Position numbers and translations under genes: made by a program. A DNA stretch of 64,000 bases from Rhizobium sp. Root708. GTDB taxonomy: Bacteria; Pseudomonadota; Alphaproteobacteria; Rhizobiales; Rhizobiaceae. This document shows positions 46,093 through 54,376 of the stretch, one piece after another. Numbering within the stretch: the first letter of the stretch is position 1; the number at the start of each line of letters is the position of its first letter. The stretch is taken from positions 62,001-126,000 of the forward strand of contig NZ_LMHV01000001.1 in the NCBI RefSeq assembly GCF_001429725.1, given 5' to 3'. A model generated the notes under the pieces. It did not search any database and was not told the origin of the DNA. It saw only the letters and a list, made by a program, of their open reading frames with translations.

Positions 46093-46539
46093 ATGGCGAT
46101 TCTCTTCAAGACAGCAATCGGTGAAAACGCCGCTTTCGAAATGATCGAGAGCGCGCTCTCCGACCCGGCAGGCGACTTCGACGGATATGTGAACGTCATC
46201 GCCGACGAGGGCGAGCAGACCTTGTCCTGGGCGCCCGGCATGCACGCCGAACAGTTTCAGGCCGAAGTCACCGAAATTCTCCGGGCGACCTGGGATATCT
46301 GCCGTTTCTGGGTGATCTATGAGCGCCGTGATGACAGGCAGGACGCCGCCTCGAACGACATCCGCAATGCAGCTTTCAAATTGACGCGCGGCTATGCCGG
46401 TGTTGTGGTCGTAACTCTCAGCCTGCTCAGCAAGCGCGACAGCGCAGCCGATATCGAGCTGATCTTCGTATGCTTCCAGCAGGATTTCCACCGCCGGAAT
46501 TTCCGCGTCCGCTACGAAGGAAAATTCGTTCCGAAATAA
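46093..46539 (+). CDS. Hypothetical protein (148 aa)
   Basis: The product is soluble, with no signal peptide or transmembrane helix, and moderately acidic. It starts MAILFKTAIGENAAFEMIESAL and ends DFHRRNFRVRYEGKFVPK. I recognise no family or catalytic motif. The weak ribosome site AGGTGAT is 13 bases upstream. It stands alone between the hairpin after the TIGR02302 gene and the convergent receiver gene. Regular codon use and position in a conserved core region suggest a real gene. Confidence 0.7.
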   Translation: MAILFKTAIGENAAFEMIESALSDPAGDFDGYVNVIADEGEQTLSWAPGMHAEQFQAEVTEILRATWDICRFWVIYERRDDRQDAASNDIRNAAFKLTRGYAGVVVVTLSLLSKRDSAADIELIFVCFQQDFHRRNFRVRYEGKFVPK

Positions 46540-46578
46540 GCCGGGAGCCCGAAGCAGCAGCCAGTCGGAGGAGAATTG

Positions 46579-46596
46579 GCCCGCACGGCTGCGGGC
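46579..46596. terminator. Short hairpin between convergent genes
   Basis: GCCCGCA-CGGC-TGCGGGC is a perfect seven-base stem with a four-base loop, in the 68-base gap between the convergent hypothetical and receiver genes. It could act as a bidirectional terminator, but neither side has a clear T run. Confidence 0.35.
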
Positions 46597-46607
46597 ACCC
46601 GATCAAA

Positions 46608-46967
46608 TCAGGCAGCAAGTGCTCTCGCGACCGCCTTGCGGATATCAGGCAGGGCAAAAGGCTTCGAGACGACATCGACAATCTTCTCAGCCAGATCGTC
46701 GGCGCGTTCGCGCTGTTCGGCGTAGCCGGTCATCAGCAGGATTTTCAGCGCCGGAAAGGCAGACTTCGCCTGGTGTGCCAATTCTATGCCATCCATGACG
46801 GGCATGCGAATATCCGAAAGAAGAAGGTCGTAGGCCCCGTCCTTCAGCTTTTCCAGTCCTTCCGCACCGTCAGCGGCCTCCGCGGTCTCGTGACCATCAA
46901 GACGCAAAGCGCGGGCTACGAAAGAGCGCAGGGAATCCTCGTCTTCCGTAATCAGAATTTTTGCCAT
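46608..46967 (-). CDS. Single-domain response regulator, CpdR-like
   Basis: The 119-residue protein is a stand-alone receiver domain. The acidic pocket is in LITEDEDSL, the phospho-acceptor is Asp 52 in LLLSDIRMPVMDGIEL, and the conserved Thr and Lys are in LMTGYAE and VVSKPFAL. There is no output domain. It resembles CpdR, which in related bacteria controls ClpXP-dependent degradation of cell-cycle regulators; whether it is the true CpdR or a paralogue is not certain. ATG at 46967 is used; one three codons earlier is possible. A CtrA-like half-site lies 88 bases upstream. Confidence 0.82.
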   Translation of the reverse strand: MAKILITEDEDSLRSFVARALRLDGHETAEAADGAEGLEKLKDGAYDLLLSDIRMPVMDGIELAHQAKSAFPALKILLMTGYAEQRERADDLAEKIVDVVSKPFALPDIRKAVARALAA

Positions 46968-47054
46968 GGTGTGCATTGCTCCGTTTCATGCCCTGCATCG
47001 GAAATCACATGACTTTCCTTTGCGATCGGTAAACGACGGCAAGCGATGGACGGG

Positions 47055-47062
47055 ATGGTTAA
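47055..47062 (-). promoter_or_regulatory. CtrA-like half-site upstream of the receiver gene
   Basis: TTAACCAT on the minus strand, within GTTGTTAACCATCC, matches the CtrA half-motif known from Caulobacter and relatives. It lies 88 bases upstream of the CpdR-like receiver ATG and just after the hpt stop. A single eight-base match is only suggestive. Confidence 0.35.
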
Positions 47063-47082
47063 CAACCCGTCTTGAAACCGGC

Positions 47083-47625
47083 TCAGGCGTCGCCGGTGAC
47101 GACGCCGACGAATGGCAGTTCGCGAAATGCGTAGGCAACGTCCATGCCATAGCCGACGACGAAATAATCGGGGCATTCGAAGCCGACATAATCCGCTTCC
47201 AGCTCTTCCCGACGCTTGACGCTCTTGTCGAGCAGCACGGCGATCGTGACGTTTCTGGCGCCGCGTTCGTACAGCAGCTCCTTGGCGAAACGCAGCGTGC
47301 GCCCGGACTCCAGGATATCGTCGATCAGCAGAACGTCGCGGTCCTTCACATCGCTGTCGATGTCCTTGACGATGCGAACGCCCTGCGAAACCGTGCCGGT
47401 GCCGTAGCTGGAGAGCGTAATGAATTCGACCTCGGGCGCCAGACCGCTGTCATGCAGAGCGCGAATGAGATCGGCTGCAAAAATGAAGGAGCCCTTGAGG
47501 ATCGCGATTACCAGAAGATCATTGGTCGGGCCGCCCGCAATCTGCTTTGCGATGGCGTGATTGCGCTCGGCAATCTGCTCGGCAGTGAAAAGAGGCTCGA
47601 TGTTTTTTCCGCGCACGACGGGCAT
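47083..47625 (-). CDS. hpt: Hypoxanthine phosphoribosyltransferase
   Basis: The 180-residue enzyme salvages hypoxanthine and guanine. The PRPP-binding motif is DVLLIDDILESGRTL, and family phrases are VIAILKGSFIFAADLIR and the C-terminal YVGFECPDYFVVGYGMDVAYAFRELPFVG, read in shorter parts. I chose the ATG at 47625 (MPVVRGKN) because GGAG is nine bases upstream; ATGs at 47640 and 47652 are also in frame. It lies between the receiver gene and an unknown membrane protein gene. Confidence 0.95.
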   Translation of the reverse strand: MPVVRGKNIEPLFTAEQIAERNHAIAKQIAGGPTNDLLVIAILKGSFIFAADLIRALHDSGLAPEVEFITLSSYGTGTVSQGVRIVKDIDSDVKDRDVLLIDDILESGRTLRFAKELLYERGARNVTIAVLLDKSVKRREELEADYVGFECPDYFVVGYGMDVAYAFRELPFVGVVTGDA

Positions 47626-47687
47626 AAAGGCTTGCTCCATGGAAAGAAGCACAAGCCGTTACCACAAACGACGGGTCGAGGCACCCC

Positions 47688-48329
47688 TTACGGTACGAAG
47701 GAAAGGCGCACTTCCGGGATTTTTCCGCCGGCGTACTGCATTTTCGTGGAAAAACCGCGACTTTGGCCGCTGTAAATCGCGTCGGCAGGCGGGTTGATGA
47801 TGACGCTTGCAGTCAACTGCTCACCAACCAGAAGATCCGCCCGTATCGGCCGGACGACCTGCGTCACGCGGCTGACGTTATCGACAATGCCGTTGATGAC
47901 AAGCACGCGCATGCCGTTGGCGTCGCGCGGCGGCGTCGTGACATGGCTGAAATGCAGCGGTGCGCTATCGCTCACGACATCGGCCCGGGAGAAGCCGGCA
48001 AAGCCGCCGGAGAGGCCGAAGACCAGTATGCACGCCGCAACGACGAGCGCCGCGAAACTGCGTGTCGATGCGCGCTGCAGCCACGCCTCGCCTGACGAAG
48101 CCACGGAGCGCGCCAGACCGGCCGGCGGTGTCTGAACCTTCACCCGCGAGCGGTTGTCGTTGAACGCGCGGCTGCGCACCGTTTCCGGCCTGCTTCTCTC
48201 GATGACGACGAACTCTGCATCGGCTATATCATCGGTCCGATTGGGACGGATTTCGCGCTTGGCTGGCTCCGGCGGCAGATAGTCGTAGGCCTGACCGGGC
48301 ATCTGGCGTTTGAACGAGGAGGAAGTCAT
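47688..48329 (-). CDS. Hypothetical single-pass membrane protein next to ftsE
   Basis: The 213-residue product has a long polar cytoplasmic N-terminus (about 90 residues), one transmembrane helix (SFAALVVAACILVFGLSGGFA) and a periplasmic beta-rich domain. That domain (RVLVINGIVDNVSRVTQVVRPIRADLL) recalls DUF3426-type C-terminal domains. Such proteins usually carry an N-terminal MJ0042 zinc ribbon, which is absent here, so the assignment is tentative. ATG at 48329 has AAAGG upstream. It is divergent from ftsE. Confidence 0.72.
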   Translation of the reverse strand: MTSSSFKRQMPGQAYDYLPPEPAKREIRPNRTDDIADAEFVVIERSRPETVRSRAFNDNRSRVKVQTPPAGLARSVASSGEAWLQRASTRSFAALVVAACILVFGLSGGFAGFSRADVVSDSAPLHFSHVTTPPRDANGMRVLVINGIVDNVSRVTQVVRPIRADLLVGEQLTASVIINPPADAIYSGQSRGFSTKMQYAGGKIPEVRLSFVP

Positions 48330-48415
48330 GACGACGGCCTTTCCGGTGTCCACATGGTTTCGGGCCGGCAACGAAATCCGGCATTGAAACGAATCCTGCC
48401 CAGTCGTAAATTTTA

Positions 48416-48423
48416 ATGGTTAA
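48416..48423 (-). promoter_or_regulatory. CtrA-like half-site between an unknown gene and ftsE
   Basis: TTAACCAT on the minus strand matches the CtrA half-motif. A GANTC site (GAATC at 48391-48395), the target of the CcrM methylase in this group, lies 21 bases away. Both are in the divergent gap before ftsE. Confidence 0.35.
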
Positions 48424-48474
48424 TGCTTCGCAAAGATCGCCATCAAACAGGCGTCTTTCCGGCTGAATTTACCG

Positions 48475-48499
48475 CTTGTTAACGGAGTTGGTTAACAAG
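48475..48499. promoter_or_regulatory. Perfect nine-base dyad upstream of ftsE
   Basis: CTTGTTAAC and GTTAACAAG form a perfect inverted repeat with a seven-base spacer. Each half contains the palindrome GTTAAC. It lies 36 bases upstream of the ftsE start, at an operator or -10/-35 distance. It could bind a dimeric regulator or a GTTAAC-recognising factor such as CtrA, though the TTAA spacing is nine rather than the canonical seven. Confidence 0.5.
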
Positions 48500-48535
48500 T
48501 CCTGCGGTGAAACAAACAAAAGACTGAGCTGCCCG

Positions 48536-49195
48536 TTGATCCACTTCGAGAACGTCGGTTTGCGCTACGGAATGGGACCGGAGATTCTCCGGGATCTGAC
48601 CTTCGACATTCCGAAGAAATCATTTCAGTTCCTGACCGGCCCCTCGGGCGCCGGCAAGACGACGCTGCTCAGGCTGCTTTTCCTGTCGCTCCAGCCGACG
48701 CGCGGCCTCATCCGCATGTTCGGGCGCGACATCTCCGATATTCCCAGGCCCGAGCTGCCGTTGCTGCGCCGCCGAGTGGGGATCATCTTCCAGGAGTTCC
48801 GCCTCCTCGACCACCTGACGACCTACGAGAACGTGGCGCTACCGTTGCGGGTCCGCGGCAAGGATGAGAGCAGCTACAAAACCGACGTGCTCGAACTGCT
48901 CAAGTGGGTCGGTCTCGGCGAGCGCATCAATGTGCTGCCTCCCGTACTCTCGGGTGGCGAGAAGCAGCGTGCAGCCATTGCGCGCGCGCTGATCGACAGG
49001 CCGGAAATCCTGCTGGCCGATGAGCCGACCGCCAACGTCGATCCGCCGATGGCCCGCAGGCTGCTCAACCTGTTCCTGGAACTGAACCGCCTCGGCACCG
49101 CCGTTGTGATCGCGACTCACGATCTGGCGCTGATGGATCAGGTCGATGCCCGCCGCATGATTCTTTCGGAAGGGCACCTTGATATCCATGACTGA
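48536..49195 (+). CDS. ftsE: Cell division ATP-binding protein, TTG start
   Basis: FtsE is the ABC ATPase that with FtsX controls periplasmic cell-wall hydrolases at the septum. Walker A is GPSGAGKTTLL, the signature is LSGGEKQRAAIARAL, and Walker B is ILLADEPTANVD. The family N-terminus (M)IHFENVGLRYGMGP begins at a TTG at 48536 and gives the normal 219 residues. An open frame from 48476 would add 20 residues without family support. ftsX overlaps its end by eight bases. Confidence 0.93.
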   Translation: MIHFENVGLRYGMGPEILRDLTFDIPKKSFQFLTGPSGAGKTTLLRLLFLSLQPTRGLIRMFGRDISDIPRPELPLLRRRVGIIFQEFRLLDHLTTYENVALPLRVRGKDESSYKTDVLELLKWVGLGERINVLPPVLSGGEKQRAAIARALIDRPEILLADEPTANVDPPMARRLLNLFLELNRLGTAVVIATHDLALMDQVDARRMILSEGHLDIHD

Positions 49196-50198
49196 GCCCG
49201 CTCCGCTCCAATCGCCCAAATCCGCGCAGAAGGCGCCGAAGCGCGCTGAGATGAAGGTGAGGCCGACGGCCCCGATCCTGCCCTCGGCCAATATCCAGGG
49301 CAACGCGCTCATGGTGGTGATCGCGATCATGGCATTCCTCGCCTGCCTGACGCTCGGCGGCGTCAGCATGGTGCGCGCGACCGCTGCCAGCTGGGAAAGC
49401 CAGATCTCCCGCGAGATCACCATCCAGATCAAGCCGGACGACGGTCTCGACATGGAAAAGGCGCTCAATCAGGCGCGCGACACGGCAATGACCTTCGTCG
49501 GCACGAAGAGCGCCCAGATCGTCGACGAGGCGGCAACCGCTCGCCTGCTGGAGCCGTGGCTCGGAGCCGGGCTTGATATCAAGGAGCTGCCCGTTCCGCG
49601 CCTCGTCATCGTTACCATCGACGAGTACAATCCGCCCGATTTCGATGCCATGCGCGCACTGCTGAAAGACAATATCCCGCAATCGTCGCTGGACGATCAC
49701 CGCACCTGGGTGGACCGGCTGGTTTCCATGGCTCATACCACGGTCATGATCGGCACTGGCGTTCTGCTGCTGGTGTTTTCCGCGATGGTGCTGACCGTGG
49801 TGTTCGCAACACGGGGCGCGCTATCCGGTAATCGGCATATCGTTGAAGTTCTCCATTTCGTCGGCGCCGAAAGCTCCTTCGTTGCGACCGAGTTCCAGAA
49901 GCACTTCCTGAAGATCAGCCTCAAGGGATCTGCCGTCGGGAGCGCCCTCGCCGCTCTGTTCTTCCTCATGGCGGGCTTCCTCCAAAGCCACACAATAGCG
50001 ACCCCCCAGACCGACCAGGCAACCGCGCTTTTCGGCACCTTTTCCGTTGGCGCCCTGGGCTATGCAGGCATCTTCGCCACCATGATCGTCATTGCCCTCC
50101 TGACAACGGTCACGGCACGCTTGACCGTAATGCGGACGATCTATGAGATCGACACGCTTCGTTCGGACCCGACACGAGCCGACGGCCTCGCCAATTGA
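49188..50198 (+). CDS. ftsX: Cell division permease-like protein
   Basis: The 336-residue protein has four transmembrane helices and a large periplasmic loop, the FtsX layout. The first helix is ALMVVIAIMAFLACLTLGGV; the periplasmic region follows (about 75-190); the last three helices are VMIGTGVLLLVFSAMVLTVVF, GSALAALFFLMAGFL and GYAGIFATMIVIALLTTV. The Pro/Lys-rich cytoplasmic N-terminus is longer than in enteric FtsX. The ATG at 49188 overlaps the ftsE stop by eight bases, implying coupled translation. Confidence 0.93.
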   Translation: MTEPAPLQSPKSAQKAPKRAEMKVRPTAPILPSANIQGNALMVVIAIMAFLACLTLGGVSMVRATAASWESQISREITIQIKPDDGLDMEKALNQARDTAMTFVGTKSAQIVDEAATARLLEPWLGAGLDIKELPVPRLVIVTIDEYNPPDFDAMRALLKDNIPQSSLDDHRTWVDRLVSMAHTTVMIGTGVLLLVFSAMVLTVVFATRGALSGNRHIVEVLHFVGAESSFVATEFQKHFLKISLKGSAVGSALAALFFLMAGFLQSHTIATPQTDQATALFGTFSVGALGYAGIFATMIVIALLTTVTARLTVMRTIYEIDTLRSDPTRADGLAN

Positions 50199-50266
50199 GC
50201 TTGCCATGCCTTTTTTGCCATCAAAGCGTCTGTTCGCTGCCGCAATCTGCGTATAATTTTCGATTC

Positions 50267-50983
50267 ATGAGCATGAGCCATATGCCCCGCAACACAAGTC
50301 GATCGAGACCGGAGCTTAGCCGCTCCGGGTCCGAGCCTGCACGGCGCGGGCCGGTGCGGCGGATGTTGCGCTGGGGCGGCTTTGCCTTTGTGCTGGCGAT
50401 CGCCCTCATCTTCGGCGGCTTTCTCCATTTCGCCGATTCGGTAACGACCCTGAAGCCGCCGCTGGATCCGCGCGCCGACGCAATCGTGGTGCTGACGGGC
50501 GGCTATCAGCGGATCGATCAGGCTGTCGAACTGCTGCAGAAGGGCGCCGGCAAGCGCCTGCTGATCTCGGGCGTTCACCCGACGACGACAAGCAAGCAAA
50601 TCCGCAAGATGACACAGGCGACACCGGAACTCTTCGCCTGCTGCGTCGACATCGGCTACGACGCGCTCGATACCATCGGCAACGCCGAGGAGGCGACAAA
50701 TTGGATTCACGCCAAGGGCTACAAGAGCGTGCTTGTCGTCACCAACAACTACCATATGCCCCGCAGTCTCTCGGAGCTTGCCTATGTCGATCCGGAGACG
50801 CAGTTCATCCCCTATCCCGTCGTCAATACCGATCTGAAGACCAGCGCGTGGTTCACCGATCCCAACGCCATGCGTGTCATGCTCGCGGAGTACTTGAAAG
50901 TGCTTCTTGCCGGTGCGCGGAACCTGACCGGCCTTGGCCGCCATCCCGGCTTGCGTTCGGCCGCTTCCGACGGACAAAGCTGA
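50267..50983 (+). CDS. YdcF/DUF218 family membrane protein
   Basis: The 238-residue protein has a basic N-terminus, one transmembrane helix (WGGFAFVLAIALIFGGFLHF) and a periplasmic DUF218 domain with DAIVVLTGGYQRIDQAVELLQ, KRLLISGVHP and VVTNNYHMPRSLSEL. The family includes ElyC and SanA, which affect peptidoglycan or envelope integrity. It follows ftsX after 68 bases. A TATAAT lies 10 bases before the ATG, so a separate promoter with a very short leader is possible. Confidence 0.88.
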   Translation: MSMSHMPRNTSRSRPELSRSGSEPARRGPVRRMLRWGGFAFVLAIALIFGGFLHFADSVTTLKPPLDPRADAIVVLTGGYQRIDQAVELLQKGAGKRLLISGVHPTTTSKQIRKMTQATPELFACCVDIGYDALDTIGNAEEATNWIHAKGYKSVLVVTNNYHMPRSLSELAYVDPETQFIPYPVVNTDLKTSAWFTDPNAMRVMLAEYLKVLLAGARNLTGLGRHPGLRSAASDGQS

Positions 50984-51061
50984 ACAGGCGCTTTTTCAGG
51001 CGCGCAATATCGTGTAGGACGACACAGCCGCTCGTTGCGGACACTTGCCTTGGGAAACTTC

Positions 51062-51859
51062 ATGATCGCGCTGCGTTCCGTCCTTTTCAACACGATCTTC
51101 TACGCCAATCTCATCCTCCGGATGCTCGTCTTCTCGCCCTTCTACTTCCTGGCCCCGCGTAAGCTCGCTTACCGCGTCCCGAAGAATTGGGCGCTGTCGA
51201 ACCATTGGCTGATGGAAAAGATCGTCGGGACCACATTCGAGATCGAAGGAATGGAAAACCTGCCGTCAGGCAGCTACATCCTGGCGCCCAAGCATCAGTC
51301 TTTCTGGGACACCTACGCGCTTCTGCCCTGGCTGAATGACCCGGTCTACATCCTGAAGCGCGAGTTGATGTGGATCCCGCTGTTCGGCTGGTATGCCAAG
51401 AAGCAGCGGATGATCCCGATCAATCGCGGTGCGCGCGGCAAGGTCATGGTCGAGGCCCTGCGCCGCACGAAGGAAGAACTCGCGACAGGTCGCCAGTTGA
51501 TCATCTATCCGGAAGGAACCCGTCGCCCGCCGGGTGCTGAACCTCTCTACAAATACGGGATCGCGCGGATGTACCGCGACCTGAAGCTGCCGGTGGTGCC
51601 GGTCGCCATGCATCCCGGATTGTTTTGGCCACGCCGCAGCACCATGCGCTATCCAGGCCACTTCAAGATACGGATTTTGCCGGCCATCCAGCCGGGAATG
51701 GATCCTGATGCCTTCTTCGCGCATCTGATCGACGTTACTGAACGGGCCAGTGATGAACTCCTGATCGACGCGGCCGAGCGCAATCCGGACTTGCCGATGC
51801 CCCCGACAGCTGCCCATCGGCTTGAAGAGCTTCGCAAGGAAAACGCTGCCCGCGCCTGA
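51062..51859 (+). CDS. plsC: 1-Acyl-sn-glycerol-3-phosphate acyltransferase
   Basis: The 265-residue membrane enzyme makes phosphatidic acid from lysophosphatidate. The catalytic HX4D motif is in APKHQSFWDTYA, and the substrate motifs are INRGARGK and IIYPEGTRRPPG. One N-terminal transmembrane helix (residues about 5-28) anchors it. ATG at 51062 is chosen over an upstream TTG at 51035. It converges on chaC with two bases between stops. Confidence 0.95.
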   Translation: MIALRSVLFNTIFYANLILRMLVFSPFYFLAPRKLAYRVPKNWALSNHWLMEKIVGTTFEIEGMENLPSGSYILAPKHQSFWDTYALLPWLNDPVYILKRELMWIPLFGWYAKKQRMIPINRGARGKVMVEALRRTKEELATGRQLIIYPEGTRRPPGAEPLYKYGIARMYRDLKLPVVPVAMHPGLFWPRRSTMRYPGHFKIRILPAIQPGMDPDAFFAHLIDVTERASDELLIDAAERNPDLPMPPTAAHRLEELRKENAARA

Positions 51860-51861
51860 CG

Positions 51862-52392
51862 TCAAGCCGCCCGCAGCCGCTCCACTTCTCCGACGACCTG
51901 TTCGAGCCAGTGATCCCGGATACCCATGTCCTTCATATGCGCCAGCGTGTTGAAGACATAGGCGTCGTTCGGGCCTGATCTGCCCTGCGCTTCATGCACG
52001 ATCTGCGCGGCTGCGACCGCGTCCAGCGCGCCCGCATATTGCGTATGGTTCCGATCGACGACATAGGTCACACCTTTGACGCTCCGCCCGCCGGCAAGCT
52101 GCAGTGACAGGTGGCGTTCCAGATAGACATTGGTGACGAGCTCGCGCTCCCGCAGGTATTCTATCACCTCGTGCCAGAGGTCGGAAGCGACGCGAAAGGC
52201 CATTCCCCGGCACGATCCGCCACGATCAAGCCCGAGCACCAGCCCCGGAATCTCTTCCGTTCCCCGGTGCACCCAGGATCGGACGCATAGCGCGCGTCGA
52301 TACCCACGGACAAGCGCTTGAGACCGCTCTACAAACTCGAAGCCCGGATTCCACATCAGGGATCCGTAGCCAAACACCCAAAATTCGTCCAT
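51862..52392 (-). CDS. Gamma-glutamylcyclotransferase (ChaC-like)
   Basis: The 176-residue enzyme belongs to the ChaC family that cleaves glutathione into 5-oxoproline and Cys-Gly. The N-terminus FWVFGYGSLMWNPGF is the signature substrate-binding loop, and the later LVTNVYLERHLSLQL and HIAQGRGRSGPNDAY-like region (EAQGRSGPNDAYVFNT) is typical. The ATG at 52392 gives the standard start; the frame extends further back without support. It is divergent from the DUF2125 gene. Confidence 0.92.
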   Translation of the reverse strand: MDEFWVFGYGSLMWNPGFEFVERSQALVRGYRRALCVRSWVHRGTEEIPGLVLGLDRGGSCRGMAFRVASDLWHEVIEYLRERELVTNVYLERHLSLQLAGGRSVKGVTYVVDRNHTQYAGALDAVAAAQIVHEAQGRSGPNDAYVFNTLAHMKDMGIRDHWLEQVVGEVERLRAA

Positions 52393-52442
52393 ATCGCACG
52401 CCAGACCGAAATTCTCTTTGCGATTCACCATTGGAGAACATC

Positions 52443-53444
52443 ATGGCAGCGTCAAGCCAATCTAGCAGCGGCAGGAAGTTCTGGCTGCTTGGCGGCGGCA
52501 TTATCTTGGTCATCGCGCTTTACACCGGCGGCTGGTTCTATGCCGCCTCGCAATTGAAGACGACGGTGCTAAGGGCCATTGCGCCACGCGATAGCGCCGG
52601 CGTGACCGGCGAATGCGCAAACATCGATTTCCGCGGCTTCCCGTTCCGCATCGGCCTCTTCTGCTCGAAGGTCGATGTCGACGACAACGTCAACGGCGTC
52701 TCGGCAAGCTTCGGCGAGCTTCGCTCAGCGGCCCAGGTCTATGCGCCGGGCCATATTGTCTGGGAGCTCGATTCTCCGGCGGAGATCAGGACCGCGCACG
52801 GTCTTTCGATCAATGCCGAATGGGCGAACCTGCAATCCAGCCTCGTTACGAAACTGAAAGGCATCGACCGCTCTTCGACCGTCATCGACGGTCTGAAGGT
52901 CGTCGCCACATCGTCCGCCAACGGCCAGACGGTCAATTTCGATTCCACCCACACCGAAATCCATCTTCGCCAGAACGGTGCCGATCTCGATGGCGCAGTC
53001 GCCGTGATGGGCTCTAACACGAAGATCAAGGATTGGCCGCAGGTCTTCCCGCAGCTGACCGCGAGCGCCGACATCACGCTGGCCGGCAAAGCCGGCATGA
53101 TCGATGGCAGCGACGAGAAGGGCCTCTATGGGGCAAGCGGCGAACTGCGTAAGGCGGTGGCCGATATCGGCGACGGCAAGGTCATGACCGTCACTGGCCC
53201 CTTCTCCTTCGACGAGGAGGGCTATCTATCGGGCCAGTTCAAGCTGGAGATCGAGCGCCTCGGTCCGTGGCGCGACAGCATCAAGACGACCTTTCCGGAG
53301 ATCGCGAAAAGCGTCGATACCGCGGCCAAGCTCTTGAAGGCGTTGGCGGGCGGCGGCGACAAGGTTTCCGTCGATCTCGTCGTCAACAAGGGCAATGCCA
53401 CCGTCAGCGGCTTTATCCCGCTCGGTTCGATCCCGCCGATCTGA
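52443..53444 (+). CDS. DUF2125 family envelope protein
   Basis: The 333-residue protein has an N-terminal membrane anchor (KFWLLGGGIILVIALYTGGWF) and a periplasmic DUF2125 domain containing CANIDFRGFPFRIGLFCSKV and a repetitive beta-strand pattern. The family is alphaproteobacterial and of unknown function; the fold pattern resembles AsmA-like lipid-binding proteins, which is inference. GGAG lies seven bases before the ATG at 52443. It ends two bases before the convergent tyrC. Confidence 0.88.
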   Translation: MAASSQSSSGRKFWLLGGGIILVIALYTGGWFYAASQLKTTVLRAIAPRDSAGVTGECANIDFRGFPFRIGLFCSKVDVDDNVNGVSASFGELRSAAQVYAPGHIVWELDSPAEIRTAHGLSINAEWANLQSSLVTKLKGIDRSSTVIDGLKVVATSSANGQTVNFDSTHTEIHLRQNGADLDGAVAVMGSNTKIKDWPQVFPQLTASADITLAGKAGMIDGSDEKGLYGASGELRKAVADIGDGKVMTVTGPFSFDEEGYLSGQFKLEIERLGPWRDSIKTTFPEIAKSVDTAAKLLKALAGGGDKVSVDLVVNKGNATVSGFIPLGSIPPI

Positions 53445-53446
53445 CC

Positions 53447-54376
53447 TTAGGGCTTCTTGTCCAGGGCATGTGGGCGTCCGAAATCCGGCGCGTCCACATC
53501 TTGCCCCGCCTGTATGATTGACCGGCGGACTGCGCGGGTGCGGGTGAACAGCTCGAATATCTTGTCGCCTTCGCCCCAGCGGATCGCACGCTGCAGGTAG
53601 GCAAGATCCTCCGAGAACCGTGCGAGCATCTCAAGGATCGCATCCCTGTTGTGCAGGCAGACATCGCGCCACATCGTCGGATCCGATGCCGCGAGACGCG
53701 TGAAGTCGCGAAAACCGGACGCCGAATATTTGATGACTTCAGATTCGGTCACCGTCTCCAGGTCATCGGCCGTGCCGACGATGTTATAGGCGATGATGTG
53801 CGGCAGATGCGAGACGATCGCGAGCACCTTGTCGTGGTGCTCCGGATCCATCTCATCCACCTTGGAGCCGAGCGTCTCCCAGAACTGACGAAGCGTATTC
53901 AGCGCGACAGGATCGGTGTCGGCAACCGGCGTAAAGATGCACCAGCGTCCCTCGAACAAACCCGGAAAGCCGGCGTCCGGGCCTGACTTCTCGGTGCCTG
54001 CCAGCGGGTGCCCCGGAATGAAGTGAACTTGCGGCGGCATATGCGGCTGCATCTGCGCGATGACGGACGCCTTGGTGGAGCCGACGTCGGTCACGATCGC
54101 GCCCGGCTTCAAGCTGCCGGCGATCTCCTTCGCCACGCTTTCGGAAGCGCCGACCGGCACCGAAACGATGACCAGATCCGCACCCTCGACGGCCTCCGCC
54201 GAAGACGTCGTATAGCGGTCGCCAAGCGCCAGCTCTTCGGCGCGCTTGAGCGTTTCGGCGCTGCGGGTCGCAATCACCACATCTTTCGCCAGCCCGAGCC
54301 GCTTGATGTCATGCGCGAGCGAGGAGCCGATCAGGCCGATGCCGATCAGCGCGATGCGATCGAACTGGGCGGTCAT
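53447..54376 (-). CDS. tyrC: Prephenate/arogenate dehydrogenase
   Basis: The 309-residue enzyme makes 4-hydroxyphenylpyruvate (or tyrosine from arogenate). The NAD-binding motif is [17 protein letters not shown] at residues 8-24, with the catalytic His in [18 protein letters not shown] and the family [13 protein letters not shown]. The start overlaps the hisC stop as ATGA. hisC-like aminotransferases can serve both histidine and aromatic amino acid synthesis, which explains the pairing. Confidence 0.94.
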   Translation of the reverse strand: MTAQFDRIALIGIGLIGSSLAHDIKRLGLAKDVVIATRSAETLKRAEELALGDRYTTSSAEAVEGADLVIVSVPVGASESVAKEIAGSLKPGAIVTDVGSTKASVIAQMQPHMPPQVHFIPGHPLAGTEKSGPDAGFPGLFEGRWCIFTPVADTDPVALNTLRQFWETLGSKVDEMDPEHHDKVLAIVSHLPHIIAYNIVGTADDLETVTESEVIKYSASGFRDFTRLAASDPTMWRDVCLHNRDAILEMLARFSEDLAYLQRAIRWGEGDKIFELFTRTRAVRRSIIQAGQDVDAPDFGRPHALDKKP

